Source of the DNA: Paenarthrobacter nicotinovorans
GTDB taxonomy: Bacteria; Actinomycetota; Actinomycetes; Actinomycetales; Micrococcaceae
Direction of reading: 5' to 3'
Length of the DNA: 64,000 nucleotides
Assembly: GCF_021919345.1 (NCBI RefSeq)
Contig: NZ_CP089293.1
Coordinates: 930,001-994,000 of the forward strand
A model generated the notes under the pieces. It had not been told where the DNA came from, did no database searches, and saw nothing but the letters and a program-made list of their open reading frames with translations. The translations under genes and the position numbers were made by a program. Positions 46,919 through 55,219 of this stretch are shown piece after piece. Positions within the stretch are counted from its first letter, which is position 1. Each line of letters begins with the position of its first letter.

Positions 46919-46964
46919 AACCCGCTGGTCCGTACACCCCCCAAGTCCGGACCAGCGGGTTTTT
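46919..46964 (+). terminator. Intrinsic terminator/attenuator in the ABC-F leader
   Basis: A perfect 14-bp stem (46919-46932 with 46948-46961) is followed at once by T5 (46960-46964). It lies 59 bases before the ABC-F start, in the space between divergent genes, where no upstream rightward gene needs ending. Two small frames touch it: ATG CTT GAT GAT TGA (46905-46919), whose stop sits at the stem base, and ATG 46912, which reads through it in frame with the ABC-F gene. Confidence 0.85.
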
Positions 46965-47022
46965 CCATGCCCGCGGGAATCGGGGCCTGATGATCTGCGT
47001 TTCCTTGCTGGAGGATAGACAA

Positions 47023-48684
47023 ATGACTGCAACCTTGGTGGCCAAGGAACTGGCCGGTGGGCATGGCCACCGCACACTCTTTTCCAAGCTGTCCCTCACG
47101 GTGGCGCCCGGCGACGTGGTGGGCGTAGTGGGAGCCAACGGCGCCGGAAAATCAACGCTGCTCCGTATCCTGGCGGGCGTCGACCAGCCGCAGGAAGGCA
47201 GCCTCAGCCTTGCACCCTCGGATGCGTTCGTGGGTTGGCTGCCGCAGGAACACGAGCGCACCGAAGGCGAAACCATCGCCGGCTACATCGCCCGACGCAC
47301 CGGTTGCGCGCAAGCCACCACCGAGATGGAATCCACTGCCGAAGCCCTCGGCTCAGGTGCCGCAGGAGCCGACGACGCCTACTCCCTTGCCTTCGACCGC
47401 TGGATGGCCTCCGGCGCGGCAGACCTGGAAGACCGCATTCCGGCCGTTCTGGCCGATCTCGGGCTGGAGGTTGGCACCGAGGCACTGATGACCGGCCTTT
47501 CCGGTGGCCAGGCCGCCCGCGTGGCTCTGGCGGCGCTGCTGCTGAGCCGCTTCGATGTAGTGCTCCTGGACGAACCCACCAATGACCTGGACCTCGACGG
47601 GCTGGCACGCCTTGAAGCCTTCGTCCAGGGCCTGCGCGGCGGAGTGGTGCTGGTTTCCCACGACCGCGAATTCCTGGCCCGCTGCGTCACCACAGTGGTG
47701 GAGTTGGACCTGGCCCAGAGCTCGGTAGCTGTCTACGACGGCGGCTACGAAGCCTTCCTCGAAGAGCGCGCGGTGGCCAAACGCCACGCCCGGGAGCGCT
47801 ACGAGGAGTTCGCCAATACCAAAGCGGACCTTGTTTCCCGCGCGCGCACCCAGCGGGAGTGGAGCTCCCAAGGTGTCCGCAACGCCATGAAGAAGAACCC
47901 GGACAACGACAAGATCCGCCGGGCCGCCAGCGTCGAATCGTCGGAGAAGCAGGCGCAGAAGGTCCGCCAGATGGAGTCCCGCATTGCCCGGCTCACTGAG
48001 GTGGAGGAGCCCCGCAAGGAGTGGCAGCTGCAGTTCAGCATCGGCCAGGCACCCCGCTCAAGTGCCGTCGTCGCGACCTTGCGTGACGTCGTCGCGCGCC
48101 AGGGCGACTTCACGCTGGGACCGGTGAACCTCCAACTCAACGGTGGGGAGCGGATCGGCATCACGGGTCCGAACGGCGCCGGCAAGTCCACCTTGTTGCG
48201 CCTGCTGCTGGGGACGCAACAACCCGACGACGGCGTTGCCTCCATGGGCGCGTCCGTCGCCATCGGCGAAATCGACCAGGCACGCGGATTGCTCGACGGC
48301 GGGCAGCCGCTCGGCGACGCGGTGGAAGCCGTGCTCGTGGACTGGAACAGCGCAGACGTCCGCACCCTCCTGGCCAAATTCGGGCTCAAAGCGGACCACA
48401 CCTCACGCACTGTGGACTCGTTGTCCCCGGGGGAGCGGACCCGGGCTGCGCTCGCATTGCTGCAGGCCCGCGGCGTGAACCTGCTGGTGCTGGACGAGCC
48501 CACCAACCATCTGGACCTTCCGGCGATCGAACAGCTTGAAGAAGCGCTGGAGAGCTACGACGGTGCGCTCCTGCTGGTCACCCACGACCGCCGGCTGCTG
48601 GAAAACGTCCGTCTCGATTCGCGGTGGCACCTGGACAACGGACAAGTCCGGGAACTCCACCACACCCCAAGCCAGGAGAAGTAA
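47023..48684 (+). CDS. ABC-F protein (ribosome-associated, possible antibiotic resistance type)
   Basis: 553 residues from ATG 47023 (GGAGG, 8 nt). Two ATP-binding cassettes lie in one chain without membrane helices: Walker A GANGAGKST and GPNGAGKST, signatures LSGGQ and LSPGE, Walker B LLDEPTNDLD and LDEPTNHLD. A long charged linker (AVAKRHARERYEEF...KKNPDNDKIRRAASVESSEK) joins them. ABC-F proteins act on the ribosomal E site, either in translation control or to displace antibiotics. An attenuator in the leader favours the drug-inducible kind. Next gene starts 3 bases after its stop. Confidence 0.92.
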   Translation: MTATLVAKELAGGHGHRTLFSKLSLTVAPGDVVGVVGANGAGKSTLLRILAGVDQPQEGSLSLAPSDAFVGWLPQEHERTEGETIAGYIARRTGCAQATTEMESTAEALGSGAAGADDAYSLAFDRWMASGAADLEDRIPAVLADLGLEVGTEALMTGLSGGQAARVALAALLLSRFDVVLLDEPTNDLDLDGLARLEAFVQGLRGGVVLVSHDREFLARCVTTVVELDLAQSSVAVYDGGYEAFLEERAVAKRHARERYEEFANTKADLVSRARTQREWSSQGVRNAMKKNPDNDKIRRAASVESSEKQAQKVRQMESRIARLTEVEEPRKEWQLQFSIGQAPRSSAVVATLRDVVARQGDFTLGPVNLQLNGGERIGITGPNGAGKSTLLRLLLGTQQPDDGVASMGASVAIGEIDQARGLLDGGQPLGDAVEAVLVDWNSADVRTLLAKFGLKADHTSRTVDSLSPGERTRAALALLQARGVNLLVLDEPTNHLDLPAIEQLEEALESYDGALLLVTHDRRLLENVRLDSRWHLDNGQVRELHHTPSQEK

Positions 48685-48687
48685 CCC

Positions 48688-50601
48688 ATGAGCATGGACC
48701 GCGTGGCCTGGAGCTCGCTGTACAACATCACCACTGCCAAGAGCGGCTCCAAGCCGTTCTCCAAGGAAACCCTCAAACGGGTCCTCGCCTTCGCTGCCCC
48801 TCACAAGGGGAAGCTGATTGCGTTCGTCATAGCTTCCATCGCGGGCGCCTTCCTGGCAGTGGCCACCCCGGTGCTTGCCGGACAAGTGGTGGATGCGATC
48901 ATCGCGAACGCAGGCGTAGGAACGGTCATCTGGCTGGCCGTCCTCATTGCGATCGTTGCGGTGGGTGAGGCCGGAGTGGGCCTGCTGACGCGCTGGTTGT
49001 CGTCGATCATTGGTGAAGGCGTCATCGTGGACCTGCGCACGCGGGTGTTCGACCACGTGCAGCGCATGCCCATCGCGTTCTTCACCCGGACACGGACCGG
49101 CGCTTTGGTGAGCCGGTTGAACAATGACGTCATCGGGGCACAGTCCGCCTTCGCCGGCACGTTGTCCGGTGTGGTCAGCAACGTAGTGGCCCTGGCGTTG
49201 ACCCTCGCCGTGATGCTCAATACTTCCTGGCTGGTGACGGTGCTCGCCATGGTGCTGCTGCCGATCTTCCTCATCCCCGCGCGGCGCATGGGCTCCAAAC
49301 TGGCAGATCTTCGCCGTGAGGCTGCAGCCCACAACGCCGCCATGGGCACGCAGATGACGGAGCGTTTCTCGGCGCCCGGTGCCACGCTGGTGAAACTGTT
49401 CGGCCGCCCGGACGAGGAATCGCGTGAATTTGCCGACCGGGCTGGACGGGTGCGGGATATCGGCATCCGCACCGCCATGCTGCAGTTCACCTTCGTCACC
49501 GCCCTGACCCTGGTCTCGGCGTTGGCACTGGCCCTCGTGTACGGCCTGGGCGGTTGGTTGGCCCTCAGCGGCCAGCTGGCACCGGGCGATGTGGTGGTCC
49601 TGGCGCTCCTGCTCACCAGGCTTTACGCGCCGCTGACCGCGCTGTCCAACGCGCGGGTGGAAATCATGAGCGCACTGGTCAGCTTTGAACGGGTCTTCGA
49701 AATCCTGGACCTGAAGCCGCTCATCACCGAAAAGCCGCATGCCATTGAGGTCGCTCCGGGCCCTGTCGCGGTGGAATTTGATGACGTCCGCTTCTCCTAC
49801 CCCTCAGCAGACAAAGTTTCCCTGGCCTCCCTGGAGGAGGTATCCACGCTGGACACCCGCGGCGGAGAGGAAGTGCTGCACGGGGTGAGCTTCCGGGTGG
49901 AACCGGGCCAGACAGTGGCCCTGGTGGGTTCCTCGGGTGCCGGCAAGTCCACCATCGCCCAGCTGCTGTCCCGCTTGTACGACGTCGACTCCGGAGCAGT
50001 GCGCCTGGGCGGGAACGGGCCCCGGACGGGTGCCGATGTGCGGGACATCAGTTTCGATTCCCTGCGCGACACGCTGGGCATGGTGACCCAGGACGGCCAC
50101 CTGTTCCACGAAACCATCGCCTCCAACCTGCGCCTGGCACGGCCGGATGCTACCGAGGACGACATGTGGGATGTGCTCAGGCGCGCCCGCCTGGAACCGA
50201 TGATCCGTTCCCTGCCCGATGGCCTGGAGACAGTGGTGGGAGAGCGTGGCTACCGGCTCTCCGGCGGCGAGCGCCAACGCCTTACCATCGCACGTTTGCT
50301 CATCAAGCAGCCGCGCGTGGTGATTCTGGATGAGGCGACGGCGGCGCTGGACTCCACCAACGAAGCCGCCGTGCAGGCGGCCCTGGGTGAGGCGCTCGAG
50401 GGACGTACCGCCGTCGTGATTGCGCACCGCTTGTCCACCATCCGCGCCGCTGACGCGATCCTGGTGGTTGAGGACGGCAGGATCGTGGAGCGTGGCACGC
50501 ATACCGAGCTGCTGGCGGCGGACGGGCGCTACGCCGAGCTGTACCAGACCCAGTTCGCGGAGGCCACGGCAGTGGCGCAGGAAGCTGTCCCGGAGCTCTA
50601 G
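48688..50601 (+). CDS. ABC exporter half-transporter (fused permease-ATPase)
   Basis: 637 residues. The N-terminal six-helix domain (about 40-330) is of the type I exporter fold; the C-terminal ATPase has Walker A GSSGAGKST, signature LSGGERQRLTIARLLI, Walker B VVILDEATAALD and H-loop AHRLS. It likely works as a homodimer to expel a hydrophobic compound or drug. It is 3 bases after the ABC-F gene, so the pair may give combined efflux and ribosome protection, though the substrate is unknown. Confidence 0.93.
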   Translation: MSMDRVAWSSLYNITTAKSGSKPFSKETLKRVLAFAAPHKGKLIAFVIASIAGAFLAVATPVLAGQVVDAIIANAGVGTVIWLAVLIAIVAVGEAGVGLLTRWLSSIIGEGVIVDLRTRVFDHVQRMPIAFFTRTRTGALVSRLNNDVIGAQSAFAGTLSGVVSNVVALALTLAVMLNTSWLVTVLAMVLLPIFLIPARRMGSKLADLRREAAAHNAAMGTQMTERFSAPGATLVKLFGRPDEESREFADRAGRVRDIGIRTAMLQFTFVTALTLVSALALALVYGLGGWLALSGQLAPGDVVVLALLLTRLYAPLTALSNARVEIMSALVSFERVFEILDLKPLITEKPHAIEVAPGPVAVEFDDVRFSYPSADKVSLASLEEVSTLDTRGGEEVLHGVSFRVEPGQTVALVGSSGAGKSTIAQLLSRLYDVDSGAVRLGGNGPRTGADVRDISFDSLRDTLGMVTQDGHLFHETIASNLRLARPDATEDDMWDVLRRARLEPMIRSLPDGLETVVGERGYRLSGGERQRLTIARLLIKQPRVVILDEATAALDSTNEAAVQAALGEALEGRTAVVIAHRLSTIRAADAILVVEDGRIVERGTHTELLAADGRYAELYQTQFAEATAVAQEAVPEL

Positions 50602-50603
50602 CG

Positions 50604-51002
50604 CTACTTGAGGGCCGGAAGGACGTGGTCCGTGAGCAGCGGCGCCAGGTCCGCGGGCAGGGGTGCTGAGAGGTCCAGCCAGCGGATTTCCGCGATCTCG
50701 GCGGAGGGGTGCGCGTCCCAGGTTCCGGGCGCCGTGAAGACGGTGGCTTCGATGTTCGTGGCGGCTTCGTTGGCGGCTACGGCGAGCCAGACACCCAGGG
50801 GTTCCAGCTGCTCCGGTGATACCTCGATGCCGACTTCCTCGGACAGTTCCCGGGCAGCGGCCTGGGCGGCGGTTTCACCCGGTTCGGGTTTGCCGCCGGG
50901 GTGCATGAATTTGTCCGTGCCGCGCTTGCGGACGGTCAACAGCTGCCCTTCGTTGTTGTAGACGCACACGGCGCTGACCACGATCAGGTCCGTTGTTGTC
51001 AT
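50604..51002 (-). CDS. Nudix hydrolase
   Basis: 132 residues. The Nudix box is complete: GGKPEPGETAAQAAARELSEEVGIEV, matching Gx5Ex7REUxEExGU. It hydrolyses a nucleoside-diphosphate-linked substrate, which cannot be told from sequence (MutT-like sanitation is possible). It overlaps the DUF6314 gene start/stop by 4 bases, so the two are coupled. It ends 2 bases from the convergent ABC exporter with no terminator. Confidence 0.9.
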   Translation of the reverse strand: MTTTDLIVVSAVCVYNNEGQLLTVRKRGTDKFMHPGGKPEPGETAAQAAARELSEEVGIEVSPEQLEPLGVWLAVAANEAATNIEATVFTAPGTWDAHPSAEIAEIRWLDLSAPLPADLAPLLTDHVLPALK

Positions 51003-51457
51003 TCATGCCTCCTGGCGTCGATGCGGACCAGATGCGATTCCAGCAGCAAGTCCTTGGCGGGCCCTGTGACGTCCCAGGTGAAGCTGAACGAATCCGGCCC
51101 CTCGTAGCGGTAGTTGACGTGATAGTCGTCGGGATCGCACCAGTGCTTGTCCTGGTGGCCCTTTTCGGAGAATCCCATGACGTGGAAAGGCCTGCCGTCG
51201 GGGAAGGACACGTCCATGGTGTCCGGTGCGGCGCCGGGTGTCAGGACGTATTCACGGAAGGCGGGGCCGGTGTGGGTGGGCCAGTGCATGGTGCCGTCTT
51301 CGCGGTAGTCCAGGCCGCCGTCGGGGTTCGGTCTGTAGTGCACGACGCCGGTGAAGGTTCCGCGGGTGCCGGAGGCGCGGTCCAGGAGGTTTCGCTCCAC
51401 CCTCCAGCTGCCGGCCAGGTAGGCCCGCAAGTCCTGGATGCGCTGCTGGTGCTTCAA
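50999..51457 (-). CDS. DUF6314 family protein
   Basis: 152 residues if the TTG at 51457 is used; that codon lies 2 bases from the tRNA 3' end and has no SD. TTG at residue 10 is an alternative. Conserved-looking strands include YLAGSWRVERNLLD, GTFTGVVHYRP, GGLDYREDGTMHWP, REYVLTPG and HWCDPDDYHVNYRYEGPDSFSFTWDVTGPAKDLLLESHLVR, a lipocalin-like or DUF6314 beta-barrel. Function unknown. The 4-base overlap with Nudix suggests a joint role. Confidence 0.75.
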   Translation of the reverse strand: MKHQQRIQDLRAYLAGSWRVERNLLDRASGTRGTFTGVVHYRPNPDGGLDYREDGTMHWPTHTGPAFREYVLTPGAAPDTMDVSFPDGRPFHVMGFSEKGHQDKHWCDPDDYHVNYRYEGPDSFSFTWDVTGPAKDLLLESHLVRIDARRHE

Positions 51458-51458
51458 G

Positions 51459-51531
51459 TGCCCTCGATTGGAATCGAACCAACGACACCGGCTTTAGGAG
51501 AGCCGTGCTCTATCCACTGAGCTACGAGGGC
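51459..51531 (-). tRNA. tRNA-Arg (anticodon CCU)
   Basis: 73 nt on the minus strand. The acceptor arm is GCCCTCG/CGAGGGC with discriminator A. The D-arm is GCTC...GAGC, the T-arm is GTTGG TTCGATT CCAAT, and the anticodon stem is CGGCT/AGCCG with loop CTCCTAA. CCU decodes AGG. The CCA end is not encoded. It is the only tRNA seen in the window. Confidence 0.96.
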
Positions 51532-51639
51532 CTGTGTGTCCATGGCTCGGAATCCCACTGCTGGAGCTCAAGGGCCCGGACACGACTACAAGCATACAAG
51601 CTGCCGGGGCGATGCCCGAACACAGCTAGGCTGGCCACC

Positions 51640-52470
51640 ATGAACGGGCGTGCAACGGCGTCGGCACCGGCGGGATGGTTCCTTCCGGATGTCCGCAGCA
51701 TCAGGGCAAATATTGGGGGATGGGCGCAACTGAGCGTCGTCCAGTACTTCGTGGCCGAGGCGGCTGTGATCGAGGCTTGGGCCGGTCCGGAGCCCTACAG
51801 CAGGGCCACGGGCTTCATCAGCGACCTGGGCGCTGTTTCCTGCGGACTGTATGAGGACCGGTCAGTCTGTTCGCCCTTGCATTGGCTGATGAATGCCTCT
51901 TTCGTGGTCCAGGGGCTGGCGTTGGTCCTCGGGGCAATCCTCCTGACGGCCGGGCTCCTGTGCGTCGCGGCGAGGCCGGAAGTCCAGGCAAGGCGTTTCC
52001 GGGCGACGCAGGAGGGTGAAACGCCCATCCGCGTGCTGGCCGTGCCCTGGATCATGGCGGTCGCCATCCGGATCCTGACGGGCGTTGCGGGGGTGGGCAC
52101 GGTGATTGTGGGACTGGTACCCGAAGACCTGGGCTCGCCGTGGCATTTTGCAGGGGCTCTCATGTTCTTCATTGGGGGAGGGTTCGCCTTGCTCCTGCTG
52201 GCCGTATTGTGGTTCAGGCAAACCCCCGTCAGTTGGTTCCTCGGAATCTGCGGGATTCTCTGCCTTGGGGCGCTGGTCATTGGCGGCATCACCGCGATGG
52301 ATGTACCCCGGCCCGGAACTCTGGAACGCTTCATGGGGTATCCGGTCACTATCGGTCTGGCCACTGCAGGCCTTGTTATTGCCCAGCGGGTACGAACGGA
52401 ACGAAAAAGCGCTCAGGGCCGATTGAGGAAGTACTCGCGGAAGTCCACGAGTGAAGTCCCTCCCGCGTAG
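51640..52470 (+). CDS. DUF998-family membrane protein
   Basis: 276 residues from ATG 51640; the frame upstream overlaps the tRNA and is rejected. Six hydrophobic segments: LSVVQYFVAEAAVIEAW; SFVVQGLALVLGAILLTAGLLC; VLAVPWIMAVAIRILTGVAGVGTVIVGLV; FAGALMFFIGGGFALLLLAVLWF; WFLGICGILCLGALVIGGI; YPVTIGLATAGLVIAQRV. The ISDLG motif after the first helix is a DUF998 hallmark. Function unknown. Its last 58 bases overlap the convergent lipoprotein gene. Confidence 0.82.
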   Translation: MNGRATASAPAGWFLPDVRSIRANIGGWAQLSVVQYFVAEAAVIEAWAGPEPYSRATGFISDLGAVSCGLYEDRSVCSPLHWLMNASFVVQGLALVLGAILLTAGLLCVAARPEVQARRFRATQEGETPIRVLAVPWIMAVAIRILTGVAGVGTVIVGLVPEDLGSPWHFAGALMFFIGGGFALLLLAVLWFRQTPVSWFLGICGILCLGALVIGGITAMDVPRPGTLERFMGYPVTIGLATAGLVIAQRVRTERKSAQGRLRKYSRKSTSEVPPA

Positions 52471-52835
52471 CCGAGGTCGCCAGCACCCACCGAAACCGAG
52501 TCGTCGGGTGAAAAGATACTGACCGAGAAGGATCCCGAGTCCAAGTCCGTGGTCTTCTCCAGCATGTCCGGGAGGGCCTCTTCCAGGGCCTGTGCAAGCG
52601 CGGCGTGCTCGGAGCCGGTTCCTGTGAGCTTGGCGGTGATGAAGTTGCCGGACGTATTCATGTTCACGTGGACCTGGGCGTCCTTTACTCCCGGCACGGA
52701 CGCAGCAGCGTCCTGCATGTCCTTGCCGAGCCGCTCGGCTTTGGACGGGCCACCCACACCGCAAGCCGTGATGCCCAGAATCAGCATCATGATGATCAGG
52801 GCCGGCACCGGCTTGGGAAGTTTCTTCAAGGTCAC
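52413..52835 (-). CDS. Small lipoprotein, last gene of the WXG-hydrolase operon
   Basis: 140 residues. A signal with lipobox GITAC (LILGITACG) is followed by a mature domain of about 115 residues (SKAERLGKDMQDAAASVPGVKDAQVHVNMNTSGNFITAKLTGTGSEHAALAQALEEALPDMLE...), an alternating alpha/beta pattern. Its start overlaps the hydrolase stop by 4 bases (ATGA), so it is made together with it. Function not recognised; it could be an immunity or carrier lipoprotein, which is inference. Its 3' end overlaps the DUF998 gene. Confidence 0.75.
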   Translation of the reverse strand: MTLKKLPKPVPALIIMMLILGITACGVGGPSKAERLGKDMQDAAASVPGVKDAQVHVNMNTSGNFITAKLTGTGSEHAALAQALEEALPDMLEKTTDLDSGSFSVSIFSPDDSVSVGAGDLGYAGGTSLVDFREYFLNRP

Positions 52836-54286
52836 TGCTTTCGGGAGATGTTGGACACGGTTGAGGACACCTGGCCGGCATCGCTTGTGAGGAACTGCTG
52901 GGTGGATTCCTTTTGACTGTACTGGGCGATGGGACCCCCGGCTTCCTGCTGCGCTACCGAGTCAACGTAACGGTAGGAGTCGTGGTAGCTGATTCCGGCG
53001 AATCCCGGGTCGATGTCCGGATTGGGCAGCGTCACCACCAGGGCGTTGTTGTCCCGGCTCGTGGTGATGCTGCCGCCGGGAAGCAAAGTGGCATCCGCCA
53101 GGTCCACCTGCGGGACGGGGTCACCGGCGTGCTGAAGGGCCAGGACGTCGATGGATGCCGGGATGGGGGCCGAATCCACCGGCGATCCGTACGTGACAAC
53201 GTTGGTGACGTTGAACCTGTCGGTGAAGCTGCTGTCGGATGCCAAGGCCGTGGCGATCATGCCGCCCTGCGAATGACCTGACAGCATCACCGGTGCGTCC
53301 TGGGGAATGCCGGCTTTCTCCATGGCGATGCGGACCGCTTGGGCGGCAGTGGACAGGTTCCCACCGGCAAGTTCAAGGTTCCCGGTGAGATCGGTGGGGT
53401 TGGCCGCGCCGTCCGGCATCCACCGGGTGGTTCCTGGAATGCTGATGATGTAGGCAGGGGGACTGCCCGGCTTGTCGACTGTGGTGATCCGGATCCCGGT
53501 ATCTTCCGTGCCCGCGATTCCTGCGTCGGCGTAGGCTGCGTCGGTGGCGGCCAGGACGGAGCTGATGGTTGACGGCACGGGCGTGACCGGCCTGCCGTTC
53601 ACGTCGGCGGTTCCGGGTTTGCCAACGCTCAGGGGGTTGGGCTCGCCGGCCACCGGCCTGCCGTCATCCATCAAATGCGGATTGTGGAAGCCGAAACTCG
53701 TCACCGTCGCGGCTGTGTTCAGTGTCGCCGCTACGAACAGCACTCCGTTGGACACCAGCTGGGTGATCGACGGTGGCTCGCCCGAGGTCAGCCACCCCCA
53801 GCCCATGTTCACGAAGTCGCCCAGCCGCGAGGCACGGTTTTCCTCGGCATCCATGAGGTTCCCCACAGGGAGGGGAGCCAGGTCCTGGGCAAGGTTCCAC
53901 ATGGTGGACGCAGTGCCTGCCAACAGGCTGGTGACTTTTCCGCTGGCATCCCACAGGTCCCCAGCCTCCCCGGCGGCGGCGTCCAGGAGCCGGTCAAGGA
54001 CGGACGGATTCCCGGAGCCGGCCGCGGTGGTACTGGCGGCCATTTGCTCGTCGACGTTGCGTTGCACGGCACTGGAGGCGGCGGCGAGCGCATGCCCTGC
54101 CGCGATGAGCTGGCTGCGGTAGGCCATCCACTCCTGCGTGAAGCGCTTCCCGTCATCGCCGTGCCAGTCCACACCGGTGATCAAGGGAGTGAGGTTGCCG
54201 CTCAGGTCCAGCAGGCGTTGGCTGCTGCGGGCAAACTCTTTGCTGAGGCGTCGCCCGCCCTCCACATCCATTCCGTAAAGGCTCAT
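52832..54286 (-). CDS. WXG-type N-terminus fused to an alpha/beta-hydrolase (putative type VII effector)
   Basis: 484 residues. Residues 1-85 form a helical hairpin with a WHG turn (41-43), the WXG100/LXG-like export layout. A helical linker follows. The C-terminal domain has the nucleophile elbow GHSQGG (S339), a later Asp (HAGDPVP) and His (SYHDSYRY), a complete triad of lipase/esterase type. So it could be a secreted lipase, toxin or wall-lipid esterase. No Sec signal peptide. The start overlaps the upstream gene by 4 bases (ATGA). Confidence 0.82.
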   Translation of the reverse strand: MSLYGMDVEGGRRLSKEFARSSQRLLDLSGNLTPLITGVDWHGDDGKRFTQEWMAYRSQLIAAGHALAAASSAVQRNVDEQMAASTTAAGSGNPSVLDRLLDAAAGEAGDLWDASGKVTSLLAGTASTMWNLAQDLAPLPVGNLMDAEENRASRLGDFVNMGWGWLTSGEPPSITQLVSNGVLFVAATLNTAATVTSFGFHNPHLMDDGRPVAGEPNPLSVGKPGTADVNGRPVTPVPSTISSVLAATDAAYADAGIAGTEDTGIRITTVDKPGSPPAYIISIPGTTRWMPDGAANPTDLTGNLELAGGNLSTAAQAVRIAMEKAGIPQDAPVMLSGHSQGGMIATALASDSSFTDRFNVTNVVTYGSPVDSAPIPASIDVLALQHAGDPVPQVDLADATLLPGGSITTSRDNNALVVTLPNPDIDPGFAGISYHDSYRYVDSVAQQEAGGPIAQYSQKESTQQFLTSDAGQVSSTVSNISRKQ

Positions 54287-55080
54287 GAGCGCACGCTCCG
54301 ACCGGCGGCGCTGCCAAGGTATTCCTTTGCTCCCAGGAGGGACCAGGCGAATTCGAGCCCGGGGTCCGTGGATGGAACGGCGGTCAGGGCGGGCGCGGGG
54401 TTCTGTCCTGACCCGGTTTCCACGGAGTTCAGCTGGTCAACGGAGTACAGCTGGTCCGCGACGGTCCAAACGCGCCGGCTGGTATAGGGGCGGGAACCTG
54501 GCGCCGGAGTGCCTGGAACATCAAGGTGGCCTGACACGTCAAGGTGGATGGTGCAGCTGGTGTTGGCCGCTACCGCCTGCGGCGTCGCTTCGGGCAGCGG
54601 CTCCAGCTGATGGAACCGGGGAAAATGGCGGCTGAGGGCAGCCCACGCATTTTCCTCCTGGAAGAAGGAAACCTCGACGGCGTTGCGGACTTCCGTCACC
54701 ACCACACCGTTTGGCTGGTGGCTTATACGGCGTCGATAGGAGACGGCGACGCCCCGCCCTCCTGCCAGGCCGGCCCTGCTGTGGATGGACTGGTCTTGGA
54801 ACTGCACCACCGTGGTGGCCGTCAGGGGTGCCGATACAGCGAGGGTAACCGCCAGTATCCATTGCGGTGACAAGGTGCCCTGCGCATCGAGGATGCCGGC
54901 ACGGCGAAGTTCGTCCCCGGCGTCCTGGTGGTGCGCGTCCGGATGTGGAAAGTACTCCGGAAAGGCGGCGGCGTCGGCCTCGCTGCCCGTTGCTTCGGCC
55001 GCCCTGCGGACAGTTTCTGCCCAGGCGATTCCGCTGAGCTCAACGATGTTGAGCCTCGCATCGACGTGAATTTCCCCCAT
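54283..55080 (-). CDS. Hypothetical protein, possibly EspG-like chaperone (first gene of the operon)
   Basis: 265 residues from ATG 55080 (GGGGG at 5 nt; the codon at 55098 is upstream of the SD). The pattern AAGDELRRAGILDAQG-like followed by LSPQWILAVTLAVSAPLTATTVVQFQDQSI and a strand-rich remainder recalls EspG proteins that bind ESX substrates in mycobacteria. The resemblance is by pattern only and is weak. Its overlap with the WXG-hydrolase gene fits a chaperone role. A Pro/Ser-rich region lies in the last third. Confidence 0.5.
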   Translation of the reverse strand: MGEIHVDARLNIVELSGIAWAETVRRAAEATGSEADAAAFPEYFPHPDAHHQDAGDELRRAGILDAQGTLSPQWILAVTLAVSAPLTATTVVQFQDQSIHSRAGLAGGRGVAVSYRRRISHQPNGVVVTEVRNAVEVSFFQEENAWAALSRHFPRFHQLEPLPEATPQAVAANTSCTIHLDVSGHLDVPGTPAPGSRPYTSRRVWTVADQLYSVDQLNSVETGSGQNPAPALTAVPSTDPGLEFAWSLLGAKEYLGSAAGRSVRS

Positions 55081-55219
55081 TGATCCCCCAAGATCCACTT
55101 ACTGCGCGCCAGCACTTGGCGGCAAGCGCAACACTATCCGGGCGGGCCGGGACGCGGAATGGGGAGAGCTATCCTCAACGGTTGCTGCGGGGGCGGGGGC
55201 GGGGAGGTGGCCCCCCGTT

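Noticed and set aside
48403..49740. 445-codon open frame antisense to the ABC-F/exporter junction
   Set aside because: It crosses two clear genes on the other strand and has repetitive His/Arg/Gly/Gln composition.
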